A DNA stretch of 64,000 nucleotides, taken from positions 1 to 64,000 of IMG/VR virus record IMGVR_UViG_3300042691_035162; one strand, written 5' to 3'. The first letter of the stretch is position 1; each line of letters starts with the position of its first letter. A model generated the notes under the pieces. The model was not told where the DNA came from, did not search any database, and saw nothing but the letters and a program-made list of their open reading frames with translations. Shown here one piece after another: positions 18,166 through 24,694 of the stretch. Source of the DNA: a virus. A program made the translations under genes and the position numbers.

Positions 18166-19632
18166 TCAGTAGTACTCATGAACGGTGGGCCCGACCTCTT
18201 CGTCAAGAAAGTCACTCGGCAACTGAAGAAAATTGCCTTGTCGAAACCGTATTACCGCCTGAACTGCTGAGTCTGTCAAGTCATCATGCTCGCCATACGG
18301 AAATTCAGCCATCTCTTCAACAAGTTCCTCGGCCCATGTTTCGTCAGGGGCCCACACGAACCCCGCTTCGAAGACCGGAGAGACAGAGTTTGCTCGACTG
18401 ATCTTGTCAGTCCCCGATCTTCGACCCCCAGGTGAGTAATTTACGACCGGAATTCCTGTGCGACGCAACTCTTGGGTGAGCGGAAGCCCACTTGCCTTCG
18501 CTTCGATCAACACACAGTCCGGATCCCAGAACTTATACAGTTCCATCGCCTGTCGTTTTAGCTCCGGAAAGTCCCATCGACCCTTTTTCGCGTCCAAAAG
18601 TATCAAGTGATCCTCTTCTCCCTCCACCGGAGTGAACACGCCCCACGTAGTTATGGCAGAAAAGTCCGCTGTTTCCTTCTTTGAGTACGCCGTATCGTAA
18701 CTTTGGATCACATAACTCAGTTTTGGCACGTGTTGGCGGTCCCAAACCTTCCACCATTCACGCTTAAAGATCGCTCCTTCCTCGGCAGTCGGGTTTTGCA
18801 TCCACTGCGCGTTCCAGTTTGACACCGGAAGGGCCGCCTTCACGCGGAGCAAGTCCTCGACTTTCCAAAATTCCGGCCAACAGGGGTTGCCAGACGGCAT
18901 AATTGCTGGAAATTCAATGACTTCCCACTGATCGGACACCGGATTTTTTGCCTGGTCCTGCAAAACTCGTCCGGTCAAGTCTACTTTTGACCAACGGGTC
19001 ATAACCAGAAGGATTCGGCCGCCCGGCTGCAGACGCTGACGGGGTCCCGCCACGTACCAGTCGTAGCAATTCTCCATCGCGGTTTCTGATAATGCGTCTT
19101 GTTCCGAGTGCGGATCGTCAATGACCAGAAAGTCAGCACCACGACCAGTCATCGCACCGCCCACACCAGCCGCAAAATACTCGCCGCCCTTGTTCGTCTC
19201 CCATCGGCCAGCCGCCTTCGAGTCCGCCGCCAGATTCACTTCGGGGAAAATCTCCTTGTAGGCTTCAGAGTCCATTAGGTTTCGGACCTTTCGGCCAAAC
19301 CGCTGCGCCAGTTCGCCCGTGTGCGTAGCTTGAATGATCTTGGAGTCCGGTTTTTGGCCCATGAGCCAAGCCAGGAAAAGATAGGACGTCAGTTCAGACT
19401 TCCCGTGACGCGGTGCAATATTAATAATTACCCGCTTTAGGTCGCCACGGACAAGCTTTTCAAACTTCTCGGCCATGATCTTGTGGTGCGGGCCACAGAT
19501 AAACCCCGGCCACACGTACCGTACAAAATCCAAAAAGTTATTTCGAGCCTTTTCCCTGGCTTCTATCTGGGCTAGTCGAAGTTCTAGCTTCAGTATTTCT
19601 TCTTCCGGCGTGGATTGTTCCACGTTGAACAT
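18166..19632 (-). CDS. terL: Terminase large subunit
   Basis: This 488-residue packaging motor has an ATPase domain with the Walker A variant APRHGKSE at 73-80 and Walker B FLVIDDPHSE at about 168-177. The C-terminal RNase H-like nuclease has YDTAYSKKETADFSAI as first acidic motif, VLIEAKASGLPLTQEL as second and GEHDDLTDSAVQAV as the last. All catalytic acids seem present. Length is normal. A promoter candidate lies just upstream at 19678-19706. The small subunit is not adjacent but 3.3 kb upstream, which is unusual. Confidence 0.92.
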   Translation of the reverse strand: MFNVEQSTPEEEILKLELRLAQIEAREKARNNFLDFVRYVWPGFICGPHHKIMAEKFEKLVRGDLKRVIINIAPRHGKSELTSYLFLAWLMGQKPDSKIIQATHTGELAQRFGRKVRNLMDSEAYKEIFPEVNLAADSKAAGRWETNKGGEYFAAGVGGAMTGRGADFLVIDDPHSEQDALSETAMENCYDWYVAGPRQRLQPGGRILLVMTRWSKVDLTGRVLQDQAKNPVSDQWEVIEFPAIMPSGNPCWPEFWKVEDLLRVKAALPVSNWNAQWMQNPTAEEGAIFKREWWKVWDRQHVPKLSYVIQSYDTAYSKKETADFSAITTWGVFTPVEGEEDHLILLDAKKGRWDFPELKRQAMELYKFWDPDCVLIEAKASGLPLTQELRRTGIPVVNYSPGGRRSGTDKISRANSVSPVFEAGFVWAPDETWAEELVEEMAEFPYGEHDDLTDSAVQAVIRFRQGNFLQLPSDFLDEEVGPTVHEYY

Positions 19633-19677
19633 TTAGGTGTCCCTTTCTGCGTGCGCTGAGTCACGTTGTAGCGGCGA

Positions 19678-19706
19678 AGCATACGACCAAGTTTTAAATT
19701 TTGCAA
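19678..19706 (-). promoter_or_regulatory. Candidate sigma-70 promoter of terL
   Basis: Read on the minus strand there is TTGCAA (19701-19706), a spacer of exactly 17 bases and TATGCT (19678-19683). Four or five of six bases match each consensus. The start of transcription would be about 40 bases before the terL ATG. The upstream DNA is very AT-rich, which could act as an UP element. The upstream gene ends in a terminator, so a new promoter is needed here. Confidence 0.5.
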
Positions 19707-19964
19707 AAAATTTTTGGGGAAATCGGTTTTAAAAACAAGGGGGTGGGTTTCAAGTGGTTAAGTTTTGACCACCTGGCTGGCTGCCGGAAACTGGGCTAAA
19801 GGGGCAAAGCCAGTGAAGCCGGGTGGGTTGCAGAGCGAAGCAAGGAGCGAAGCGGGAAAGCGAAGCCAAACTGTCAGGGACTCCAAGGTGTTAAAGCGGG
19901 CCCGCCCACCCCCGCCTTCCTCCAGGGAAAGACTGGATAAAATCGCGTGTCAATTATTTTCTTC

Positions 19965-19988
19965 CTATCCCCACTGCAGTGGGGATAG
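19965..19988. repeat. 24-base perfect palindrome
   Basis: The two halves are CTATCCCCACTG and CAGTGGGGATAG with no spacer, so the whole 24 bases equal their own reverse complement. It is not followed by a T run on either strand, so it is not a simple terminator. A dimeric protein-binding site (operator, terminase or replication site) is the most likely reading. Confidence 0.7.
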
Positions 19989-20011
19989 ATAAATAGTATT
20001 GGACAGAGAAT

Positions 20012-20038
20012 AAAAAAGCCCGGGCCACGGCCCGGGCT
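20012..20038 (-). terminator. Terminator after the DUF932 gene
   Basis: A GC-only stem of about 10 bp (AGCCCGGGCC at 20017-20026 and GGCCCGGGCT at 20029-20038) is followed on the minus strand by TTTTTTA. It begins 26 bases after the stop of the gene at 20065-20865 and is a clear rho-independent terminator. Confidence 0.9.
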
Positions 20039-20064
20039 CTGCTGCTTGCGCAGCCAGGAGAGAA

Positions 20065-20865
20065 CTAAGCCTCGATCAACGCATCAGCAGCACGCCATAG
20101 CTGATCATTAACTCGGGCATCATCGGAGACTGAGCGCAGCACTCGCGTGCTGGACTGTCGGTTGGGCCGGTTCAGGTTAACCCCGCCTTTAATTACGTTT
20201 TCCTGAATCCGGTTTAATACGGTCCACAGTGAGTTGCCCGCATCCTCGAAGCGGCGGCCGATCAACAGGTCCGTGTGCTTGAGACCGGCGGGCCGGTCAT
20301 TACCCCAGCGGATCTGCGCTGCGGTCTCGGCCAGACCGGATTGCTCAATCGGGGATAATACGCGGTCCATGAACCGGCGCACACGGTCCTCGATGTGATC
20401 GATCTGACCCATGAACCCGATCGACTGATCCCCGACAATCTGGGCGGCATTCGATCGATGGGCCACGGACACCTGACCAAGCACGCTGTCGGAGATGATC
20501 AGGCCATTACAGCAGACCATTCGGAACAGGCCCAGCCACAGCTTGAACCCGCTGCTGCCGTCATGAGAATTCATGAGCACAACCTCAGGCACAGTCTGCC
20601 CGACTACCGTCGGCGCGTACTGGGGACGGAAGCGGATCAAGTGCTTGGCAAATTGTCGGTTGTCCTGATTGCGGGACAGAGTCTGTCCCGCGAAGACCGG
20701 GACTAAGCCCCGGGACCGGACTTCCTCGACTACATCGATCGTCGGCACGAAGCCATAGCGGGCCGATACTTTATCGGCGGGTTCTACTGCGAAGATACTC
20801 GGAGCGATCTTCATTAATTGATCATTCGAGAATCCGGTTTCACTGCGGTGTTGTGTATAAGCCAT
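20065..20865 (-). CDS. DUF932 family protein
   Basis: The 266-residue product has FAGQTLSRNQDNRQFAKHLI, then VVLMNSHDGSSGFKLWLGLF and RMVCCNGLIISD. These are the hallmark segments of the DUF932 plasmid/phage-like family, whose biochemical role is unknown. The start at 20865 has ACAGGAGA at good distance. The gene forms its own transcription unit: a promoter overlapped by a palindrome lies upstream, and a strong terminator downstream. High GC content and its isolation suggest it may have moved between replicons. Abundant early expression is likely but not proven. Confidence 0.82.
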   Translation of the reverse strand: MAYTQHRSETGFSNDQLMKIAPSIFAVEPADKVSARYGFVPTIDVVEEVRSRGLVPVFAGQTLSRNQDNRQFAKHLIRFRPQYAPTVVGQTVPEVVLMNSHDGSSGFKLWLGLFRMVCCNGLIISDSVLGQVSVAHRSNAAQIVGDQSIGFMGQIDHIEDRVRRFMDRVLSPIEQSGLAETAAQIRWGNDRPAGLKHTDLLIGRRFEDAGNSLWTVLNRIQENVIKGGVNLNRPNRQSSTRVLRSVSDDARVNDQLWRAADALIEA

Positions 20866-20904
20866 TTTAATTCTCCTGTATAAAGCGGCTCGGGAATCGT
20901 GCCG

Positions 20905-20941
20905 CTGGAATAATTAGAGCATTATTCCAGTATTGAGTCAA
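20905..20941 (-). promoter_or_regulatory. Promoter with overlapping operator-like palindrome for the DUF932 gene
   Basis: On the minus strand TTGACT (20936-20941) and TCTAAT (20913-20918) are separated by 17 bases, each with one mismatch to consensus. A perfect inverted repeat with 10-bp arms (CTGGAATAAT at 20905-20914 and ATTATTCCAG at 20921-20930) covers the -10 element. A repressor bound there would block RNA polymerase. The binding protein may be the phage HTH regulator at 23809, the RHH protein at 30210 or a host factor. Confidence 0.65.
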
Positions 20942-20977
20942 GCAAAATAATCCCGGCCCCTACTAATAGAATCAATA

Positions 20978-21676
20978 TCATCGGGCGGCCCGCCCGATAT
21001 CCCCGGCCACATGATGCCGGAGCATGGACCCCGGCGGTAAGCTCTTTGCGAATGCCTTAAGCGCGGCCGCATCATCGGCCGCGCCAGTCTTCCGTGTGCC
21101 GTGCCACTGTATGGCCGTTGGTCCTTGGGCCGCGTAGCATCCCCCGGCGCAATCGGTCCCCACCTTTTTAGCCCCTGTGCCATGGGCCACGAACACCACC
21201 ACATAGTCGCGGTCGGCCCGGGCGCACAGCGGCCGGCCATTGCCGCACTGCATGCACGTGAAATTATCGGCAAGCTCCGCCGGACACTGCACGAACTTCA
21301 CGCCACGATATTCATGGCCCCCGGACCAATCCGTGCCAAGAGGCGCGGCCACGACAGCGGGCCGGCCGATCGCCACAGCTTCTACGGCCGAGTCCATGTC
21401 ATCGCATGATGCATTAATTACAGTCTGCCCCGGACCGGCCACTGGAATATCGGCCGCCGGGAAATGAGAATAGGTCCACGCGACACCATTGCGCGGCACA
21501 GCCTCAAGCATTGCCGCGAGATAATCGCGGTCGATTTCATCCGCGCCAGATTCTGGCGCGGGATTCAAGGCGCAAGTCTTCGGGCACGTGCCGTAAGTGT
21601 CACGGACCCCGGCCCTATACGTCACAGCAATCGGCCCGGTCTTTTTGTTGCTGGATACTTGGACAGTCTTAAGCAT
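20978..21676 (-). CDS. Cys-rich accessory protein (DUF7227-like), unknown function
   Basis: The start MLKTVQVSSNKKTGPIAV at 21676 is chosen over an upstream ATG because AAGGGGG lies 7-8 bases before it and a promoter lies further upstream. The product has 232 residues. It contains RDTYGTCPKTCALNP, INASCDDMDSAVEAV, VQCPAELADNFTCMQCGNGR, PLCARADRDY and DCAGGCYAAQG. Several CxxC or CxxxC pairs could bind a metal or an iron-sulphur cluster. I have seen this type of protein on plasmids and in phages of Proteobacteria without known function. GC content is clearly above the window average, suggesting recent transfer. Confidence 0.7.
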   Translation of the reverse strand: MLKTVQVSSNKKTGPIAVTYRAGVRDTYGTCPKTCALNPAPESGADEIDRDYLAAMLEAVPRNGVAWTYSHFPAADIPVAGPGQTVINASCDDMDSAVEAVAIGRPAVVAAPLGTDWSGGHEYRGVKFVQCPAELADNFTCMQCGNGRPLCARADRDYVVVFVAHGTGAKKVGTDCAGGCYAAQGPTAIQWHGTRKTGAADDAAALKAFAKSLPPGSMLRHHVAGDIGRAAR

Positions 21677-21707
21677 GATGAAACCCCCTTCTTCTGTATG
21701 AGCGGCC

Positions 21708-21716
21708 ATTATAGCA
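21708..21716 (-). promoter_or_regulatory. Extended -10 promoter of the Cys-rich accessory gene
   Basis: The minus strand reads TGCTATAAT, a perfect -10 hexamer with the TGn extension. No good -35 is at 17 bases, which is normal for extended -10 promoters. Transcription would start about 25 bases before the ATG at 21676. An inverted repeat at 21755-21771 lies upstream and could bind an activator or repressor. Confidence 0.6.
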
Positions 21717-21754
21717 TGGCCGTTTAGAAAATAAACAAGGCCCCATAGCATCAA

Positions 21755-21959
21755 TGGTCAATAATTGACCAACAAACGGCCCGCGCGGGCGCGGGCCCGT
21801 GCAAAAAGATACACGGACCCCGGACCAAGGGACGAGGGGCTTAGTTTTTCTCCCTCCTGTACCATCCCATATTGCCTGCAAAAAGGGACCAAAACCCCTT
21901 AAAAAGTGGAGTCTCGGCCCTAATTTCACTGGTCAATTTTTGATCGGTAATAATTACCG
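21755..21959. repeat. Cluster of short inverted repeats in an intergenic region
   Basis: TGGTCAAT-A-ATTGACCA lies at 21755-21771, a GC-rich near-palindrome built on GGCCCGCG at about 21777-21802, a related GGTCAA...TTGATC site at about 21931-21944, and CGGTAAT-A-ATTACCG at 21945-21959. The last one contains the stop codon of the upstream gene. The repeated GGTCAA/TTGACC halves suggest one dimeric protein binding twice; the GC-rich element could act as a weak terminator. No gene is supported between 21677 and 21953. Confidence 0.5.
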
Positions 21960-22151
21960 CTCATCGTAGGCTCTTGGATCAATTGCGCCATTATAAGCCG
22001 CCTCTAAATCCTCGCTAATCCAAGCCATCGCCTGACACGCGCTTTTCCACGCCTCGTCATTATGCTTTGTCCCTTTCGGGTGGTCGTTGCGCCAATCAAT
22101 TAATAAAGTCCAAACCTCGTTTAATTGAGAATGAAAATTATTGCGAGTCAT
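21954..22151 (-). CDS. Small helical protein, unknown function
   Basis: The 65-residue product is rich in Trp and acidic residues, with LNEVWTLLIDWRNDHPKG and CQAMAWISEDLEAAYNGA. No family is recognised. Its start overlaps the end of the zinc-finger gene by 14 bases, as expected for a compact operon. It is the last gene before a non-coding stretch with inverted repeats. Confidence 0.55.
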   Translation of the reverse strand: MTRNNFHSQLNEVWTLLIDWRNDHPKGTKHNDEAWKSACQAMAWISEDLEAAYNGAIDPRAYDER

Positions 22152-22326
22152 GGCTTTCCTCCTCGATCACGAATGTATAGGTCCGATTACACAGCGGGCA
22201 CTTGCCACGCTCGAATTGTTCCCCAGCGTCGCTGGTGAAAAAGTCAGTCACCAGCCGAATGCCATGGGTCGGGCAAGCGGGCATCCCATCTTGGCCCAAA
22301 ACGTAGAAAAGCAAGTTAGACGCCAT
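22138..22326 (-). CDS. Small zinc-finger-like protein
   Basis: The 62-residue product contains MPACPTHGIRLVTDFF and RGKCPLCNRTYTFV. One Cys-x-x-His and one CxxC pair, about 25 residues apart, could form a treble-clef or zinc-ribbon finger. It overlaps both neighbours by about 11-14 bases. Small zinc-binding proteins in this position often modify host functions, but nothing specific can be said. Confidence 0.55.
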   Translation of the reverse strand: MASNLLFYVLGQDGMPACPTHGIRLVTDFFTSDAGEQFERGKCPLCNRTYTFVIEEESHDSQ

Positions 22327-22630
22327 AGTGAATCTCCTCAGTTAATTTGGTGGTGTCCACATGGCCGAACTGAAATTCAGTACGCACGACATACTTGAAT
22401 CGCTCGATAATGTATAGAGCTTGGTCTTCCAAATAATCCGTCAGGCTGTCGGTATGGAGACGAAAAGCGTCGGCCCTAGCGTAGTCCGCAGAGTCGGCCC
22501 GCGTGTCCCAATGGTTGCCCTCAGGGTAATAGTCGTATCGATACTCGCCGTTATCAATGTCAAATAGGAAACGCAACGGCTCATCAATGAACACCTCGAT
22601 CTTGAGGTTTGGTGCTGGCTTAAAAGTCAT
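22316..22630 (-). CDS. Small acidic protein, unknown function
   Basis: The start MTFKPAPNLKIEVFI at 22630 is preceded by ACAGGAGAAATAAC, an excellent ribosome site, so the longer reading from 22663 is rejected. The 104-residue product is rich in Asp and Tyr (IDNGEYRYDYYPEGNHWDTR). No domain is recognised. The leader shares the CGTAGTAC...CATANAGGAGAA pattern with the leader before 29684. Confidence 0.6.
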   Translation of the reverse strand: MTFKPAPNLKIEVFIDEPLRFLFDIDNGEYRYDYYPEGNHWDTRADSADYARADAFRLHTDSLTDYLEDQALYIIERFKYVVRTEFQFGHVDTTKLTEEIHYGV

Positions 22631-22671
22631 GTTATTTCTCCTGTATGAAAGTACTACGGGCACAGTATCGT

Positions 22672-23064
22672 TTAGTTTTTAAACGTTGTCAAGTGTTTTT
22701 TAACACTCTCCCAATCCCACGGATATTTCTGCTCAAGACTAGGTGCTAGCAATATTCCGGACTGGGCCAAAGCGTACGACTGCCAGCCCTCATACACCAT
22801 AAGCCGAGCCTTACGGCCTTTGTCGTACTGCACAAAAACCCACGTCGGATAGCCCTTGTGATTTGAATGAAACGATATCTGGTGCGGACTGAGCTTAACC
22901 TTCCCATTGGGCTGGGCAACCTTCAACTCAACAAGATGAAAATTATTGTCTAGCCCTACGATACAGTCCGGAATGCCCAAATTAACCCACGACTCTACCC
23001 TCGTTATCTTCGCCCCCGTCATCCCCTTCCTCATCTTCTGATAAAACGCCGACTCCGGTTTCAT
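22672..23064 (-). CDS. PD-(D/E)XK endonuclease (resolvase / VRR-NUC-like)
   Basis: The start MKPESAFYQKMRKGM at 23064 is chosen because GAGGAG lies 8 bases before it; the longer reading begins inside the upstream gene without a site. The 130-residue product has ITRVESWVNLGIPDCIVG followed by NFHLVELKVAQPNGKVKLSP. That order, E...GxPD...(L)VELK...Q, is the PD-(D/E)XK nuclease core with catalytic D, E and K. Small phage enzymes of this kind resolve DNA branches before packaging or degrade host DNA. Position next to the small terminase fits packaging-linked resolution. Confidence 0.75.
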   Translation of the reverse strand: MKPESAFYQKMRKGMTGAKITRVESWVNLGIPDCIVGLDNNFHLVELKVAQPNGKVKLSPHQISFHSNHKGYPTWVFVQYDKGRKARLMVYEGWQSYALAQSGILLAPSLEQKYPWDWESVKKHLTTFKN

Positions 23065-23683
23065 TAAGGAACTCCTCTGTGTGGTCCACGGTTTTTTCGT
23101 ACTCAATAGACTGAGTAATTTTGGCGTCTACAACTTCTGAACTTCCTTGGTACAACTTACGCAGGGCTTCGAGTTTTTTCTGCACTTCCTCTTTGCTCAT
23201 GGAATCAATAGATCCGTGCCGTATTTCCTTGCGGTCGATATAAATCGTGCCAAGAGCTTGGCCTCTCCGATATTCCGCCTGTACTGCCGCGGCCCATGCC
23301 CCGGCCTCTATCGCTTTATCTCGAATGAACTGCAAATCCTTCATGTGCCGTTCAAAAGTCGTCCCATGTTTGGCATTTAATTCCGCTTGTCTACGCTGGA
23401 TCGCCGCCACCACATGGGGATACTTCTCCGGGGTGGTTAATTCAGATCCCATCCTTCCGGCAATAGACTTTGGATAGCCAGCTTCCAACGCGGCTTGGGT
23501 CAAAGTTATCGTCCCATCGGCCCCAGCGTAAATCTCAACAAACTTTGCCTCCCGGGGTTTCAAAGGTTTACGTTTTCCGGTTAGCGGTGCCCCTGCTGTA
23601 GCTATCCTAGCTTGGGCTTTATGAGCCCGCCTTTTTGGCATGTCGCTTACTTTCTTCGGCCTGCCCCTCTTCTGATCTTCCAT
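22982..23683 (-). CDS. terS: Terminase small subunit
   Basis: The 233-residue product has a basic N-terminus and LKPREAKFVEIYAGADGTIT with LTQAALEAGYPKSIAGRMGS, the helix-turn-helix DNA-binding core of small terminases. KYPHVVAAIQRRQAELNAKH and a central oligomerisation helix follow, then an acidic tail (LSEDEEGDDGGEDNEG). GGAG lies 9 bases before the ATG. It overlaps the endonuclease gene by 83 bases. It should bind the packaging site and recruit TerL, although the two genes are 3.3 kb apart here. Confidence 0.82.
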   Translation of the reverse strand: MEDQKRGRPKKVSDMPKRRAHKAQARIATAGAPLTGKRKPLKPREAKFVEIYAGADGTITLTQAALEAGYPKSIAGRMGSELTTPEKYPHVVAAIQRRQAELNAKHGTTFERHMKDLQFIRDKAIEAGAWAAAVQAEYRRGQALGTIYIDRKEIRHGSIDSMSKEEVQKKLEALRKLYQGSSEVVDAKITQSIEYEKTVDHTEEFLNETGVGVLSEDEEGDDGGEDNEGRVVG

Positions 23684-23855
23684 GCTCGCTTCTCCGCAAC
23701 GATTCGTAAACCATGCCCCAACTGGGCGTTCCCGGGTGGTTTGTCTTCCCGTCCAATCCGTAATACGTTGTCCTCGCTATCATCTGATCGATAGCGGCAT
23801 CCCGAGATTCATCTATCTTGTCCAGCATATTCATCAGCAGACCCATAAACACCAT
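23619..23855 (-). CDS. Small protein upstream of terS, unknown function
   Basis: The start MVFMGLLMNMLDKIDE at 23855 has AAAGGAGAAAGTG directly before it and is preferred to a start six codons earlier. The 78-residue product is amphipathic at the N-terminus and charged at the C-terminus (RSEEGQAEESKRHAKKAGS). It overlaps the HTH gene by 47 bases and terS by 65 bases in other frames. No family is recognised. Confidence 0.5.
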   Translation of the reverse strand: MVFMGLLMNMLDKIDESRDAAIDQMIARTTYYGLDGKTNHPGTPSWGMVYESLRRSEHGRSEEGQAEESKRHAKKAGS

Positions 23856-24096
23856 CACTTTCTCCTTTATCAAAATGCTTGGGGCATAGCATCCATGTAG
23901 GGATGCCAGTTTTTTTACTTAAATCCTCGATGTACATACGGGGTATGGACCCCCGGCTTTTCCAGTTCCAAACGGCCTGAGGGGTAACCGAGCAAAAGGT
24001 AGCTATGTCGTCCTGCGAGCCAAAGGAAATCAGCAGCATTTCTACTGGGTTGTCTGGCAGTTGGTCGTATAGCTCTGGGATGACTCGCATAATCAT
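23809..24096 (-). CDS. Cro/YdaS-like HTH transcriptional regulator
   Basis: The 95-residue product contains FGSQDDIATFCSVTPQAVWN followed by WKSRGSIPRMYIEDLSKKTG. The first is a helix-turn-helix with the recognition helix at TPQAVWNWK, and the pattern matches Cro-like or YdaS-type regulators, which read SVTPQAVSxWxxxGxIP. AAAAGGAGA lies before the first ATG. A near-consensus promoter is just upstream, with a small inverted repeat (ATTC-N4-GAAT) in its spacer that could be its own operator. It heads the operon leading into terS and faces the repeat-rich control region, so it probably controls the early/late switch. Confidence 0.82.
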   Translation of the reverse strand: MIMRVIPELYDQLPDNPVEMLLISFGSQDDIATFCSVTPQAVWNWKSRGSIPRMYIEDLSKKTGIPTWMLCPKHFDKGESDGVYGSADEYAGQDR

Positions 24097-24115
24097 TTTC
24101 TTTCTCCTTTTGTTT

Positions 24116-24144
24116 ATTATCTACACGATTCTTTTGAATGTCAA
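24116..24144 (-). promoter_or_regulatory. Strong sigma-70 promoter for the HTH-terS operon
   Basis: On the minus strand TTGACA (24139-24144) and GATAAT (24116-24121) are 17 bases apart, 11 of 12 consensus bases. The spacer contains ATTC-TTTT-GAAT, a possible operator. The transcript would begin about 12-15 bases before the ribosome site of the HTH gene. It is the best promoter seen in the window. Confidence 0.8.
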
Positions 24145-24453
24145 ACCCAACTCCTTATACGTATGTTTTTCAAAAATTTTTTCACTACACACTTTTTATT
24201 TCAAAAACCGGACGTAGGGTGGCAAGAGTCTCGTTTATACAACATTACATCTGTTGTTAAAGGATTACTTTAACGTAATTCTTACTGTAATGCTAATTCC
24301 TTATATAAATCATATACTTACTTCAATAATTACGTTTATTACGCCTAAAAGTGACTTAAAAAAAGTGTTTAATGAAAAAATTTTTAAAAATCCACACTAT
24401 AAGGAAGCACCGTGGTCCCTGGTCCCTGGTCCGTGATCCAAGAAGCTCGACCC

Positions 24454-24529
24454 CTGACCAAATCAGTCAAGTATCAATTAAGCACCCTAGCCTGACCAAA
24501 TCAGTCAAGTATCAATTAAGTACCCTAGT
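24454..24529. repeat. Two tandem 38-base repeats
   Basis: Copy one is 24454-24491 and copy two 24492-24529; they differ at two positions only (GCACC/GTACC and the last base). Each begins with CTGACCAAATCAGTCA, which contains CTGA-N5-TCAG, and continues with AGTATCAATTAAG. Head-to-tail copies with internal symmetry look like iterons or paired operators. Confidence 0.8.
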
Positions 24530-24533
24530 CAGA

Positions 24534-24555
24534 TAACTAGTCAGGCGACTAGTTA
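24534..24555. repeat. Inverted repeat TAACTAGTC / GACTAGTTA
   Basis: Nine-base arms at 24534-24542 and 24547-24555 are perfect complements with a 4-base loop (AGGC). It begins four bases after the tandem repeats. It may be an operator or a hairpin; no T run follows on either strand. Confidence 0.65.
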
Positions 24556-24587
24556 CCTCTCATACGTATCTGGAGTAACCTATCAAT

Positions 24588-24653
24588 TGCCCAGCGGTAA
24601 CAACAGAATTCCGTGCAACGTGGGGTTCGGTTGTTGTACACAGCCGCTGGGCA
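24588..24653 (+). promoter_or_regulatory. Long stem closing the leader of the 24695 gene
   Basis: TGCCCAGCGG at 24588-24597 and CCGCTGGGCA at 24644-24653 are exact complements 46 bases apart. The loop carries partly complementary AACAACA and TTGTTGT. If transcribed it would form a closed RNA domain of about 66 bases about 40 bases before the start codon. The 7-bp closing stem recalls a tRNA acceptor, but no D, anticodon or T arm can be placed, so a tRNA is not called. A structured leader is the likely reading. Confidence 0.5.
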
Positions 24654-24694
24654 CGTTACACTTTGTTTATTCCGTTTCCAAAGGTTTTACGGCC

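Larger units (their letters stand above)
19633..20064. other. 432-base intergenic region before terL
   Basis: No convincing gene is seen. The region holds, from right to left on the minus strand, the terminator of the DUF932 gene, a 24-base perfect palindrome (19965-19988) and a GC-rich stretch with three close copies of GCGAAGC (19836-19865). An AT-rich stretch with a homopolymer-like AAAAATTTTT block and the terL promoter candidate follow. A reading frame on the plus strand (19765-19992) has no phage-like features. Position beside terL makes it a candidate for the packaging recognition site; that is inference. Confidence 0.6.
24097..24694. other. AT-rich control region without a supported gene
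   Basis: This stretch of about 600 bases separates the minus-strand HTH operon from the plus-strand gene at 24695. The part 24140-24410 is markedly AT-rich, unlike the rest of the window. It contains an inverted repeat GTTAAAG-N5-CTTTAAC at 24256-24274, a run of GGTCCNN units at 24414-24432, two tandem 38-base repeats, another inverted repeat and a long stem. A frame at 24254-24436 starting with TTG has no ribosome site and is not accepted. The features together suit an origin of replication or a regulatory switch. Confidence 0.55.

Noticed and set aside
19765-19992. Plus-strand reading frame before terL
   Set aside because: Low-complexity GC-rich sequence with GCGAAGC repeats and no ribosome site; treated as non-coding.
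21669-21929. Minus-strand frame across the intergenic repeats
   Set aside because: It covers promoter, inverted repeats and the start of an accepted gene; composition is not protein-like.
24254-24436. AT-rich hydrophobic reading frame on the plus strand with a TTG start
   Set aside because: It has no ribosome-binding site, its end runs through the GGTCC repeats, and hydrophobicity follows from the AT-rich composition.
24454-24529. CRISPR repeat pair
   Set aside because: The repeats are directly adjacent with no spacer and contain operator-like symmetry.
24588-24653. tRNA-like acceptor stem
   Set aside because: Only the closing stem fits; no D, anticodon or T arm can be drawn at normal spacing.
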